DNA from: Albugo candida
Taxonomy: Eukaryota; Oomycota; Peronosporomycetes; Albuginales
Assembly: GCA_040437565.1 (NCBI GenBank)
Contig: JBDOQK010000053.1
Span: forward strand, 186,001-250,000
Direction: 5' to 3'
DNA: 64,000 nucleotides
Shown: positions 42,373 through 53,657 of the stretch, one piece after another
Position numbering within the stretch: position 1 is the stretch's first letter
Layout of the letters: each line of letters starts with the position of its first letter
Notes under the pieces: model-generated
What the model was told of the DNA's origin: nothing
Databases searched by the model: none
What the model saw: the letters and a program-made list of their open reading frames with translations, nothing else
Made by a program: the position numbers and the translations under genes

Positions 42373-45300
42373 AATAGCTAGAAAAATGAGGAGCACTTGT
42401 TAATTAAAAAAAAATTAAGTTGCACTGAGGAGAAAAAAAATACATTCCTTACTTCTGGAAAGACCTGTTTCGTAAAGCATAGGCTCTAGCGAAAGACGTA
42501 ACGCTCGCAGATCGCATTTTATGAAATTTGCTTCTGCAAAAGTTTGAGAAGGCAAAGTCTGACTTCAATCGAGAATTGTATACGGGTATCATCCGGTCCA
42601 ATTCATCCTTCTATTCGGCCTCGCAATATCGCATTAGGCACAGAAGTTGAAAGTGGACGTGTTAAATCGATTCATCTTCCATGAGATGGCATATTACGAT
42701 GAGGTCAACGCAATCGACAGCTACCAAAAGAGTCATGTACTCTATTGAGATGAAGAAAATATATTTTTGATCAGCCGACTGATGTGAAATATGTTGTGAG
42801 ATAGCTAATGAAAGCTTTCATTTATCAATCTAGAAGCTTTATTGCAATTTACCAGTATTGTTTCTAGTATCTACGCACAAGGACACGAGCAAGATGGGTA
42901 CAGAGATGAAGTAATGCATCAATGAAACTATTAATGCGTATGTATGCTATCGGAGGAGCGATGGACGTTCAGAAAATGATTGTGCTGCTTCTAAATAGCT
43001 ATGTGAACACTTTACGTCTATCAATCATGTGATTAGAACGTATTTGGTAGCGATGTAATGCAGACAAATGTGATCTTCAAGATAGGATCGAGAGCACGTA
43101 CACACATGTTTTTTTTCAATATCAAACAATGCACAAAGCAATGAGGGTCAACCAAAAAGAGTACATAGAAGCAACAACCATTCACCGTGAAACGAAGCCA
43201 GTAGAGTGACCGTTTCTAATACAAGTGTTATACGCTGGTATATGGTGCGAGCAGCCTCATTAGTCAAGGCAAATCGGAAAACCTACCCTGACGAAAACAT
43301 TATCATTTAAAGTCTCGATTGCGAGTATCAAGTTGATAAAGTCTATTGCTTAGCACTCAATTGCAAGCGTTCTATGCAAAAGTAAATATGTTTTGATAAA
43401 CGACTTCCAAACACAACTTTTCCACAATCTGGGCTATATCAATAGGTCAAGCAGACTGAATGCTGACACTTACTAATGCATCAGCCGCATTAAACCACGA
43501 AGATGTGTGCTAGCCAACGTCCGCAGCGCCAAAGTTCAACTGAAGGTGACGATGGTAGTGGAAGACGACGGAAGTGTTGCAAATAATGCAAATCGGTATC
43601 ACGGGTATAGTGAACACATTCCAATAGGTCATGAGGTGATACCGTCGTCTTGGCATTTATGTATGAGGCTTTTTCTTTACCAATGACGAAGTCTCATACA
43701 TGTAACTATTTGATGGAGTACAGACGATCGACGCAATATCAAACGGAAGAGGATCGAATGTGTCAGAGCCCCTAAAAATGATAAAATACGTTAGCAAAGA
43801 ATTTCGTTTTTTGGTCAATAGCATGATCAAACAAATCGCATGCATCGAACACTGCTAGAATTGGCTACAACATTGATGAAGTACGAAGGTATGTATAAGC
43901 AGCGTTGAGAAGAGCTTGTAAGTTTGGCTCTTCAAATCATGACTGTGCTCCAACCAGTCCTAGATCAAACGCTGTGTCGTTAGAATTCAGACGTCAATTA
44001 CCTTCGCGCTTCTGGATTATCCTTTTGGCAAGCATCCAAATTCGAAGTAAATGAAGTTGACAGCGAAATAGAGAGCTCTAATTTCAAAATTTGCCACCTC
44101 CAGTAAGCGTAGACAAAGGATGAAATAATAGGTCGCTAGGGCGCTACAGAGCCAAGAAATTAGTATCCGGTGGAAACGTCGAAATGATGCATATAACATT
44201 CGTTGATAATGGCAATAGCACACTAGTCGTGTTTGTCGAGGGTAAAGAGCTTAGAACAATCAACAAAATCAAAATACAAATTACTGCAGAGTGTAGCGCT
44301 GACACACAATTGGCTGCATGCCCAATCGAATTAAGTCATATTGTTCATGCAGACCTATAATGGGGAAGTAAACATTTTTTTTGCCGAGAGTGAGATCCGA
44401 TATCATTTGTACTTCCATGTTTTCTTAAGCATTGTTCCACCAAGTCAACACTCTAACCAGGAAAGGCAGCCAGCTTCACCGACGATGAGTCTTCTGGAAA
44501 ATAGTAGACACGAGACAGCCTGAAAAATGGCTAGCCATGTAACGTCATCTGCACCTTTTTCAGATCGATGCGCCCTCACTTTCGAAGATCGATATGTGGA
44601 ATAAGATTTTGCTTCCAAACATGCATACAAAAGTGTGATCTGAAAATTCAGAGTAATGGAATACGAATAGGCTGAATGTCGCACGATCAGGTGGTGTCAG
44701 CACAATACATCGAGGTAGAGCTGTGTTGATATAATAGAACTGATTTTCTGTGAAGATCCATTCCGTAAAATTAATTCTACTAAGACACCAATAATGATAT
44801 TGTAACCACTTACAGCCACAGATGACACCAACGACAATCACGTTGAACGATTTTCCTGGGTCATTTTTCCTCAGGTAGGACCAAGAAACTCGCCTTTGAG
44901 AGGCCATAAATCGCTGATGAAGTTGACAAAAAGCTGCCGCAGTGACTTGAGAACTTGTAGCATCCTGCACATGGCATCATTTTTGAATATCAAACTGAAC
45001 ACTAACGTATAACTGGATGGTGGACTATCCTCTCGTCTAGTAGAGGAAGGCCGTACCTTCGTACGTGAGGGGATTCATACGCTGCCTTCTTTTTCACGAT
45101 GTATAACTCTCAACCATCGGAGCTGCTTTAGTTTAATATTCTTATGCTGATGGAATGATCCCACTTTTTTTATAGACAGCTGCAAGTGTACATCGGGGAG
45201 ATATTGAAGCTTCTGCAAGACGAGTTACGGATCCGCATGAACATCGAGAGGGCTGACGTGCGCCAGGTGTTGAATGAGTCTCGATCAAGTACACGGTTTG

Positions 45301-46386
45301 GGAAATGACCACTGCACTTCACTAGTAATCTTTGTAATTAATGTGTATCCCCTTAGTGATAGTAAAAGTAGGTCTTGCATATTTACGAAAGGCGTGCTGT
45401 CCACAATCTTATGGACGTTGCGGAATTTGGCAAACTGGCTGTTCTGACGAAAGTCAAAGAATAGAATTTTTACTGATTGCATACGTCCGAAGGGAATATT
45501 GCAGCACGCAATTTGGCGGCTCGACTTATCATAGAAGCTGAGCACAACGGGTGCTTCCCATTGTATCTGAGACCATTCAACGATTTTCGCTCGTGTCGCT
45601 CATGTAGTTGTCGATGCAAGTCGAGCGTCGACGAGGTCTTGATAACAGCGGGCATCGTCGAGTCCGGCCCGTAATTTACTACCATTGAACCCTGTTAAGA
45701 TAAGAACCGATGCAAAGTCATTTCTTACGGGCAGTCATAGTGCCATGGAGCAACTGTCCCCGAACACGACTAATACTAGTTGTATGTAAGTGTGGCCTCG
45801 GAAATGAATTGAAAATACTTATGATTATGCTCAAGTTGAGGTAATCAGACGGAAGGATCACATTGACGTAATGGTAATCCGAATCGCTACGCAATCAAAG
45901 ATGCTGTAATGATCGATCAAAAAGCAACGACAATGTTCGTGTACGCGAGAACGAGGAGCAAGAAAGCTATATATATTTACAGACAAGTCTCTTGTGCAAA
46001 ATTTCGACGGCCACATGCATCTACATAAAGCCTAAAATATACTCAACGTAGCTGTCATGATTATAATACGGGAATCTGACATCAAATGGCTACCTGGTTT
46101 TTGCCTTCGCAAATTCTGATATATTCCAACAAATGATGGCAGCCTGCGATAAAACCTTAGTAAGGCCCCGGAATGCATTAAGCCTGATCAGTCCTCTTGG
46201 GTGCGATGCTCCTGAAGACTGGACTTTCAACATGGAATACTCGTAAGGCGTACCTGAGTGAAATATGTGGCTATTGCTATAGAAAAACGTCAGAAATAAT
46301 GGATCCTGCTTTTCCTGTTCGATTCGACAATGTAATTTACATCCAATGAGGCGAACATCTATTGAGGTAAACATCTCCGCAGCGAA
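42373..46386. other. Long gene-poor region
   Basis: About 4 kb without a confident gene. Weak candidates: a minus-strand frame 44970-44560 (136 codons, with FMASQRRVSWSYLRKNDPGK) that breaks off; a plus-strand exon-like piece at about 45178-45305 after a TTATAG acceptor (LLQDELRIRMNIERADVRQV); and a frame near 45477-45674. None has recognisable domains or joins to a neighbour, so they may be relics. Confidence 0.4.
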
Positions 46387-47043
46387 TTACATATATTTTT
46401 TGATGCGTAAGCAGTGCATCGACTCAGCATTACGTAGAGCAGCTTCGAGCTCGTTCTGGAGCTTCACAAGCATAGTATAATCGCACTGGTAATTGTCGGC
46501 CTTACACGAAGCGCTATCCATTAAACTAGTGCTCGTACTGGGAAGATTAAAATTGATAGGTTGGTCTTTTCCCCCTGGTAGTTTAGTGGTTGTTCGTAAC
46601 GTCAGTATTGGTCTCATTTGACGCCGCATAAATCGAGTCTCTATTTGAAGATCAAGACGCCACTGAAAGCCAACAAATCGAGGTATTTGTAACCTCAACG
46701 GTCGGCTGGCCACATTGCGTATTTTTTTATGGTAATCTGCATAAACCTTAGGAAAGCAGCATTATGATTGATATCGTCGGTACTGCCCACAGCCGTTTCT
46801 GGTACCTGTTTCAACAAGCGTAGATTTGCTTCATTCAAACCACTTCCGCGGACTGATGCGATAAATTGTCTCTCAGATAAGTTAGACTGTGTAGAAAGAT
46901 TAAGATAATGCAACTGTGATTCACATAGATTTTACAGATGCATGAGTACCTTGCTTGTCTCTACAAGAACTTTGGCCAATGTTATCGTAGCTACTTCGAT
47001 CTGTGATTCTTCCCACCCATATCTTTCTAATTCAGAATATTCT
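46387..47043 (-). CDS. COMM domain-containing protein (left copy, 5' end in gap)
   Basis: COMMD proteins form the Commander complex for endosomal recycling. Exons read 47043(gap)-46950, 46913-46784 and 46736-46387. The two introns are 36 nt (46949-46914) and 47 nt (46783-46737). The N-terminal helical part includes LNLSTQSNLSERQFIASVRG. After the second splice come PLRLQIPRFVGFQWRLDLQI and, at the end, YQCDYTMLVKLQNELEAALR, the C-terminal COMM core (Trp, Arg-Leu-Asp and the DYxMLxxLxxELExAL pattern). The exact paralogue is not assigned. A second, about 1.5% diverged copy follows the gap. Confidence 0.78.
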
Positions 47044-47143
47044 NNNNNNNNNNNNNNNNNNNNNNNNNNNNNNNNNNNNNNNNNNNNNNNNNNNNNNNNN
47101 NNNNNNNNNNNNNNNNNNNNNNNNNNNNNNNNNNNNNNNNNNN

Positions 47144-47597
47144 GTTTAGTGGTTGTTCGTAACGTCAGTATTGGTCTCATTTGACGCCGCATAAATCGAG
47201 TCTCTATTTCAAGATCAAGACGCCACTGAAAGCCAACAAATCGAGGTATTTGTAACCTCAACGGTCGGCTGACCACTTTGCGTATTTTTTTATGGTAATC
47301 TGCATAAACCTTAGGAAAGCAGCATTATGATAGATATCGTCGGTACTGCCCACAGCCGTTTCTGGTACCTGTTTCAACAAGCGTAGATTTGCTTGATTCA
47401 AACCACTTCCGCGGACTGATGCGATAAATTGTCTCTCAGATAAGTTAGACTGTGTAGAAAGATTAAGATAATGCAACTGTGATTCACATAGATTTATGAG
47501 TACCTTGCTTGTCTCTACAAGAACTTTGGCCAATGTTATCGTAGCTACTTCGATCTGTGAATCTTCCCACCCATATCTTTCTAATTCAGAATATTCT
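47144..47597 (-). CDS. COMM domain-containing protein (right copy, 3' end in gap)
   Basis: Same gene as 46387-47043, covering the 5' part: exons (47597)-47504, 47476-47347 and 47299-47144. The first intron is only 27 nt here (9 nt shorter than in the left copy), and could also be read through as nine extra codons without a stop. About seven substitutions separate the copies, so this is either the second haplotype placed beside the first, or a recent tandem duplicate. The initiator Met is not visible; an upstream exon is likely. Confidence 0.65.
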
Positions 47598-48065
47598 TAT
47601 CATGTACATCACTTTTATAATAATGCTTCAACACACTAGTGATTCTGTCAAATCGAGCCTTGTCTTCATGCGTGCCCTCGGTCAGCTTATGCGTAGCCAT
47701 TGTGATCAGAGCGAGCACATCTTTTGGGCATATATAACATTAATAAATTATATCTAATGTGGACTTGAGATCACTTGCCTTCCTGATCCAACGTGTCTAA
47801 TGATTTCATCTGCTTGATAATCTCTTGATTCCATGCTGTTATGATACACATAGCCAAAGGGAAAAAGAAGACTTTTTCTACCAATAAATGAGTAGATAAT
47901 GCATAAAGGTGGTGTCACTCGAGAAAAATCACATTCCGCCAAATTGCTTCTAAAGAAGCGTGTTGCACGACGGTCTTGAAGCGAGCTCTACCGCAATCGA
48001 ACCGTGACCGCTCTTACCTCCCTCTGTAATTCACTGTATTCAGTCAGCGCCAACTCGGGAAAAAG

Positions 48066-49089
48066 ATGTCCTCAGCCGATCAGAGCATTGGCATGATGGA
48101 TGGGGCATACTTTGTAGGTCGTAAAGAGATATTGGATTGGATCAATCAAACATGCCATACAAATTTGACAAAAGTTGAGCAAACCTGCACAGGAGCCATA
48201 GCGTGCCAGATTTTAGATTCATTGTACCCTGGAAAAGTACCAATGTCAAAAGTCGATTGGAGTGCGAATAAAGATTATGAGTATATACAAAATTATAAAG
48301 TACTTCAAAAATGCTTCACCAATTTGAAGATTGACAAGTATGTCGATGTCGACCGACTAATTCGTGGCAAGTATCAAGATAATCTCGAATTTATGCAGTG
48401 GTTCAAGAAGTTCTACGAGCTGAATGCAACTGGTTTATCATATGACCCCGTCGCTCAGCGAGAAAAAGGGAAAGGCGGAGTCCAATTTTCGAATAAACAT
48501 CGAGGTGGCACTTCTTCAATGGCACCATCTCCGGCAAGTACAACCTCACATGATTTGAGGCGGAGGAATACAGGTACTTGCAATATTGCTCGAAATAATC
48601 TTCCATCTCGTACGCGGACAAATCGACCACCTGGTGCGCCTGCAATGATGGAGTCACAAAACGTAGTTACAATGGCCAACACAGCTTCACTTGCTGAAAA
48701 GGAAAAACAACTGACTGAAATCAAAGCTGCCAATGAACTGCTAACGGATGAAAACGGGGAATTACGAGCGGCGGTAAACGTTTTCATCATGTGACATGAG
48801 CAAAACTTGATCAAATTGATGTGTTTTTGAAACTCAAGGTGACCGGACTGGAGACAGAAAGAGATTTCTATTTCGGAAAGCTTCGTGATATCGAGATTTT
48901 ATTACAGAATATAGAGGACGGCGAGCAAAATGCACTTGTTCAGGATCTTTTCAAACTATTGTAAGCAGTCTCGCTACTTTTAATCTACATACTGACGATC
49001 TGTCTAGATATGCTACAGAAGATGGGGTCACACCAATGGATGAATGCACTGATGTCAATCTTCAACTGTCGTCGCCAGCAGAACAGTAG
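48066..49089 (+). CDS. EB1: EB1-type microtubule plus-end binding protein
   Basis: End-binding protein that tracks growing microtubule tips. Exons 48066-48773, 48839-48960 and 49008-49089; introns 65 and 47 nt; 303 residues. The calponin-homology domain spans about residues 12-118: GAYFVGRKEILDWINQTC, QILDSLYPGKVPMSKVDW, then QWFKKFYELNATGLSYDPVA. A basic Ser/Thr-rich linker follows (RRRNTGTC, SRTRTNRPPG), then the EB-homology coiled coil, partly across the splice (AEKEKQLTEIKAANELLTDE; GLETERDFYFGKLRDIEIL). The C terminus ends SSPAEQ and lacks the EEY/F tail that recruits CAP-Gly proteins in animals. Confidence 0.95.
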
Positions 49090-49333
49090 ATTGAATTAGA
49101 AAAATGGCAAGAATACGATCACGTAGCTGATTGCTGATACACAAATCATGTGTTCTACTTGGAATGTCGTCTGAAATGATATTGACAGCATCGCACTTTC
49201 ATTGCTTCCGACGTGCGTTGCATCAAAACAGTTTTTTACCGGTTTACTGCTACGGCGTATCTAGATCTTATTACTACAAATAAAATAGGTGCTCGATCCA
49301 GTGTTACTCTATTGAAGCGATAAGTCAAATACA

Positions 49334-50680
49334 ATGAGCTCTACTGAAATTGCGTTACGTAAGAACTCAATCGGTCTCAAACAGACTTGCAACTGCATTC
49401 TTACTACAATTACTTGTAGCACCTCCTTCTGGCTTATTGTCTTTCCTTACAGGCGGTATTGGAGGTATATTGATGCCTGATCGATCGGCATTGTGCGAGA
49501 CCTCACGCAACTCTGTAGGCATGTGCCTGGTAGCTACGGGGCATCCAATGGATCTTATAAAGGTGAATATGCAAACAATGGAGAAACCGAAAGCTGGGGA
49601 AGCGCCAATGTATAGCAGTGCTTTGGATTGTGCGAGAAAGATTGTTGCAAAAGATGGCGTACGTTCCTTTACATTGACGCATACGACCAGGCCGACATCC
49701 AATATTTAGATAAAAGGGTTGTATCGCGGAATGTCAGCACCACTTGTGGGGGTTACACCAATATTTGCCGTTTGCTTTTGGGGGAATGATATGGGGAAAG
49801 CCTTGGCGGTCCGCTCTTGTGATATCTTACATAACAGCGTTGAGCGTCTGATGTGAGTGTATTTCTTACAGAGAGCAATATGCAACACTCCATCTGACAA
49901 AAGTTTAACAATGGGTCAAATCATGTTTGCTGGTGGATTCTCAGCGATACCAACCACGGTCAGCAAACGCCTTCGTCACTAGCACTTTATTATTCATCAT
50001 ACTCAAGGCTTGGTGATTATTGACGGGTTCAGGTTGTAATGGCTCCAGGTGAGCGACTAAAATGCTTACTTCAAATACAAGCCCAAGCTGTCGCGAAAGG
50101 AGAGCCCAAGTTGTACGATGGAATGCTTCATTGTGCAAAGCAGTTGTATCGCACTGGTGGGATTTCTAGCATCTTTCGCGGATGGGAAGCCACATTGTTA
50201 CGAGACGTACCGGGGTAATATCTCGTACATGCTTCTCGTACCTATGATTCTCAATGACGGAATCGAATATAGGTCAGTAGGATACTTTGGGGGATTTGAA
50301 GGTATCAAACGCTTAATGACACCAGCTAACCAAGATGCTGCGCAACTGAATGCTTTTCGAACTTTTGTTGCTGGTGGCTTTGCAGGTATATTGTGACATA
50401 TTTATACGTTTGAAGTGCCCATAGGTTTTTGGCACTAGGAATCATAAACTGGGCAATTGCCATTCCAGCTGATGTTATCAAATCACGCATTCAAACAGCC
50501 CCGGAAGGAACTTACCGCGGAATTATTCATTGCTATCAAATTCTGATGAAAGAGGAGGGTGCAGGTGCTTTATTCAAAGGCATCGGGCCGGCAATGGCAA
50601 GAGCATTTCCAGCAAATGCTGCATGCTTTTTAGGAGTCGAATTTTCGCAAAAGCTACTTCGATATCTGGGAATGAAGTGA
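49334..50680 (+). CDS. SLC25A20: Mitochondrial carnitine/acylcarnitine carrier
   Basis: Inner-membrane antiporter exchanging cytosolic acylcarnitine for carnitine to feed beta-oxidation. Eight exons: 49334-49358, 49420-49464, 49519-49658, 49710-49808, 49872-49958, 50033-50214, 50273-50385 and 50439-50680; 310 residues. Three carrier signatures are seen: [26 protein letters not shown] and [16 protein letters not shown]. Diagnostic carnitine-carrier phrases are [27 protein letters not shown] and [14 protein letters not shown]. All introns are 51-74 nt. The donors after 49808 (GTCCGC) and 49958 (GTCAGC) are weak matches, so those boundaries are less certain. It has many more introns than its neighbours. 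Confidence 0.93.
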
Positions 50681-50780
50681 AGTGCGAATAGAAGAGATTC
50701 GAAGATGTAGAATGGGAAGCAAACCGATTCAATTGACACAGCTTTGTTGGTTAAGGTTTCCTCTGCTATATCCTTAAATC

Positions 50781-51487
50781 TCACTTCTTTGTTGGTTTCT
50801 CGGCTTCCACAATTACCGCAGGTGTTGCGCGCACAGCCTTTCTCTCACGTGCATTCTTGGCCCGTTCTTTTCTTGCTTCTGATTGCTCACGAAGAGTTTT
50901 CTCACGATGGCGTTCAGCCTTCAGTTTGTGGATGGTTTCCATCAGAACGCGCTTATTTTTGAACTGGTTACCTTTACTGCGCATGTACAGCTCGTGATAT
51001 AGGAATTTGTCGATCTTTTTTGCCTCACGATATTTGCGGAGTAGACGACGCAAGACGCGCATTCGACGCATCCAGATAACCTGTAAACTCACAAAAAGTC
51101 ATGCACTCGCACGTATCATCAAGCTTCCTGTATAGATATTCACACACCTTGAATGGTAGACGGGCATTGGCAGTACCACGGCGCTTTCCGATTCCTGTAT
51201 GACGACCCTTTCTCTTGGCTTCATTCCGCTTTTGAAATCTCGCACGAGAATGAATCACTTGAGGTTTCCTTATCACGAATCCATCTTTCACAAGTTTACG
51301 GATGTTCTCTCGAGAATTGGCCAACGCGATCTCATTCGACTCATTGGGGTCGAGCCAAATTTTTCGCTTGCCGCATTTCAAAACGGAAGCAGCCAAGCTT
51401 TATCACACCAGAAATAGAAAGTAGGAATATAAAGAACTTCCGAGTAGGAAACAATGCTTACCGTTTTTGCAATCTCAAGGAAACCAT
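50781..51487 (-). CDS. RPL19: Large ribosomal subunit protein eL19
   Basis: Cytosolic 60S ribosomal protein. Exons 51487-51462, 51397-51148 and 51080-50781; introns 64 and 67 nt; 191 residues. The first exon encodes only MVSLRLQKR plus the first two bases of the next codon, as in the human gene, then [60 protein letters not shown] and, after the last splice, [20 protein letters not shown]. Lys/Arg-rich C terminus ends EAEKPTKK. Splice phases were chosen so that the protein matches the family without gaps. It converges on SLC25A20, stops 100 bp apart. Confidence 0.97.
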
Positions 51488-52112
51488 TGCTGTTTTTAGT
51501 GCCCCAACAAGAACTTACGTGGTGTCCACTGAAAATTCGAGGTTTTCTGACATGCTATTGGCTGTTTTACTTTTTTAATAACCAATCGTGCTGTACGCTA
51601 TACGTCGATTTATACCCACTCACAGTAGTCATGAATTCTCTAGTGGCTGTATTATCTTCCAAAATAATTTTATGCTTAAAGTGTGAATATATCTGCGTTG
51701 CGCGCTGAAAATGCATCAAGAAAATTTCAGCAGCGATTTAAATACGATACTACTACATCGCGGTACAGTCTACATGCAAACACGCCTGTCGTGCATTTGA
51801 GTTAAAGTAGATTGCGATGTCAGTCGACGCCTAGCTTGTTCGAGGTCGCATGACTTGCGTTTTTCACACAAGGCGATAAAAACTGCAAATGATAGTCTTC
51901 CGTCATTCATAAGTTGCGGGTACATGTGCGCTGTGCTTCCATTGCATTGCATAGCAAATATTTGAATTTTTTTGAATATTGAAACTCGATGAACGTACCA
52001 AGTTAAACACAAAGACTGACGGAGACAAGTCATCATCATTTTCAAAGCAGTCCAGAAAACTGTATTCATAATCAACACTATGACCTTATGCGGTATATTG
52101 ACTTATCGTTTC
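51488..52112. other. Intergenic region between eL19 and COQ6
   Basis: 625 bp. On the minus strand a short open stretch near 52075-52005 (VDYEYSFLDCFENDDDLSPS) looks coding and ends at a GTACGT donor, but lacks an ATG and a clear partner exon; it may be a relic or an extra exon of an unseen small gene. Otherwise nothing supported. Confidence 0.4.
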
Positions 52113-53657
52113 TTATGTCAGCCCCATGGCGTACTTTATGACTTGATTCTTCAATGGTTCGACCGCATTTAATGAGGTCATTCCAACATTGCGAGCGAGC
52201 GCAACAGCGTCGGGTGAAGGACCAAATAGCCGTTTGAATCCGTCCATAACAAGTGCCATCATTACATTTGCTTTCTTGCGTTTCTTCTCATATTCTTCCA
52301 AAAAGATGGGACTGGAGAGACTTTCGCCGCATAGTACTCCTTCAGCTAACACGTCCACAAGTGCTTGGGCGTCAGCTAGTCCCAAGTTGAGTCCCTGACC
52401 AGCCAACGGGTGTATTGCGTGTGCTGAATCACCCACCAAAGCAACCCCAGGACGGCAATACGTGATCGCGTGACTGAGCTTCAATGGGAATTGGATTCGG
52501 TCGCCTGTGATTTCTGTCACTTTTGGTGGTGCTTGAAACGGATCGGCCATAGCTCCGACGGCCATAATCGTTTGTGTTGTATTCGTCAAACCTTTGACCA
52601 GATCAGAGAAAATAGGAAAGTCGGGATATGTGAACGTTTCAGCAACTCTAGGGGGATCCAAGAGCGCTTCATTCAACCGCTGACAAAATTCTTTGGATGA
52701 CAATTGCGTGAGATCAGCTGCCATTTCTGCTGAGCACGACCAAACAACTGAGCTATAACCATCTCGCATAGGCAAGAGAGCCAGCGGACCGGTGGGAAAA
52801 AAGCGTTGCCATGCGGTGATATTGGGTCCATCCGTTCGTACTGTGGCCACTACTGCGACTTGGTCATAGTCCCATCCCCAAGTTCCCAAATTCGATAAAG
52901 TACGAATAACCGATTTCCCCCCATCTGCCGCAATGACTAATTTGGCGCGGAATTCGTCGCCATTTTCCAGTCCGATATGTGATACATAATTTGCAGCGTC
53001 AGGTGGACAATAATGTTTCACTTTTGCTGGAATATACGTGTTGAAACATCGAAAGTTTTGTTGTAACTCTTCCATTCGTTGCTGTAGTGCACTGAGAAGA
53101 ACTTTATGCTCGACCACGTGTGCCAAATGTTTTTTTCCTGCTTGCTGTGCGTGAAAGCGAATATGGCCATTGCCGACTGAGTCCCAAACTTGCATATCTT
53201 GGAATGAGAAGAAATCGTTAGGTAACAGTTTATCCCAAACACCGCAGGACTTGAGCAAATTTCTTGAGTGGGGGGTGATGGTGTACACGCGCAAGTCAGG
53301 CGCTGAATCATGACGCTCACTCTGATGTGTTGAACCACTATCTTGCATATTAGATCCTCTGTCTGGATCTGCGGTGGGAATTTCGGTAGCAACCAAAGCA
53401 ATTTTTTTCGATTTGAAAACAGGATTCGATAGCAGCTGGCACGCAACAGTTTTGCCAACAACTCCTCCGCCTACAATCGCAATATCGTAATGCGATTGTG
53501 AAGAGGTCGTACATGTTTTGATCAATTGAGAAGAAATAGGGATGCTTCGCACGTAGCGATGTCTGGCAAGACTCGCGATGTTGATTGCATGACGACGAGA
53601 AATCGTAGAAACTTGTCCTATCATTCTTGACGAAATGCCGATGCAGTATACGTCCAA
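52113..53657 (-). CDS. COQ6: Ubiquinone biosynthesis monooxygenase COQ6
   Basis: FAD-dependent mitochondrial hydroxylase of coenzyme Q synthesis (ring C5 hydroxylation). Single exon, 514 residues, near family length. The N terminus is a plausible presequence rich in Arg, Ser and His. The Rossmann FAD motif is IAIVGGGVVGKTVACQLLS near residue 60. Middle landmarks: RVYTITPHSRNLLKSCGVWD, HVVEHKVLLSAL and LVIAADGGKSVIR. The second FAD motif reads ALVGDSAHAIHPLAGQGLNL (the GDxxHxxxPxxGQG signature of the UbiH/COQ6 family). It sits in the mitochondria-rich right block, transcribed toward eL19. Confidence 0.96.
   Translation of the reverse strand: MDVYCIGISSRMIGQVSTISRRHAINIASLARHRYVRSIPISSQLIKTCTTSSQSHYDIAIVGGGVVGKTVACQLLSNPVFKSKKIALVATEIPTADPDRGSNMQDSGSTHQSERHDSAPDLRVYTITPHSRNLLKSCGVWDKLLPNDFFSFQDMQVWDSVGNGHIRFHAQQAGKKHLAHVVEHKVLLSALQQRMEELQQNFRCFNTYIPAKVKHYCPPDAANYVSHIGLENGDEFRAKLVIAADGGKSVIRTLSNLGTWGWDYDQVAVVATVRTDGPNITAWQRFFPTGPLALLPMRDGYSSVVWSCSAEMAADLTQLSSKEFCQRLNEALLDPPRVAETFTYPDFPIFSDLVKGLTNTTQTIMAVGAMADPFQAPPKVTEITGDRIQFPLKLSHAITYCRPGVALVGDSAHAIHPLAGQGLNLGLADAQALVDVLAEGVLCGESLSSPIFLEEYEKKRKKANVMMALVMDGFKRLFGPSPDAVALARNVGMTSLNAVEPLKNQVIKYAMGLT

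Noticed and set aside
44560-44970. 136-codon minus-strand frame as a membrane-protein gene
   Set aside because: Only a GTAAGT...TTAG segment of about 35 nt could extend it, and the continuation soon meets stops; no recognisable domain.
45477-45674. Cys-rich frame (CRSCSCRCKS) as a small secreted protein
   Set aside because: No signal peptide, short, and lies in a region with other broken frames; both strands are open by chance.
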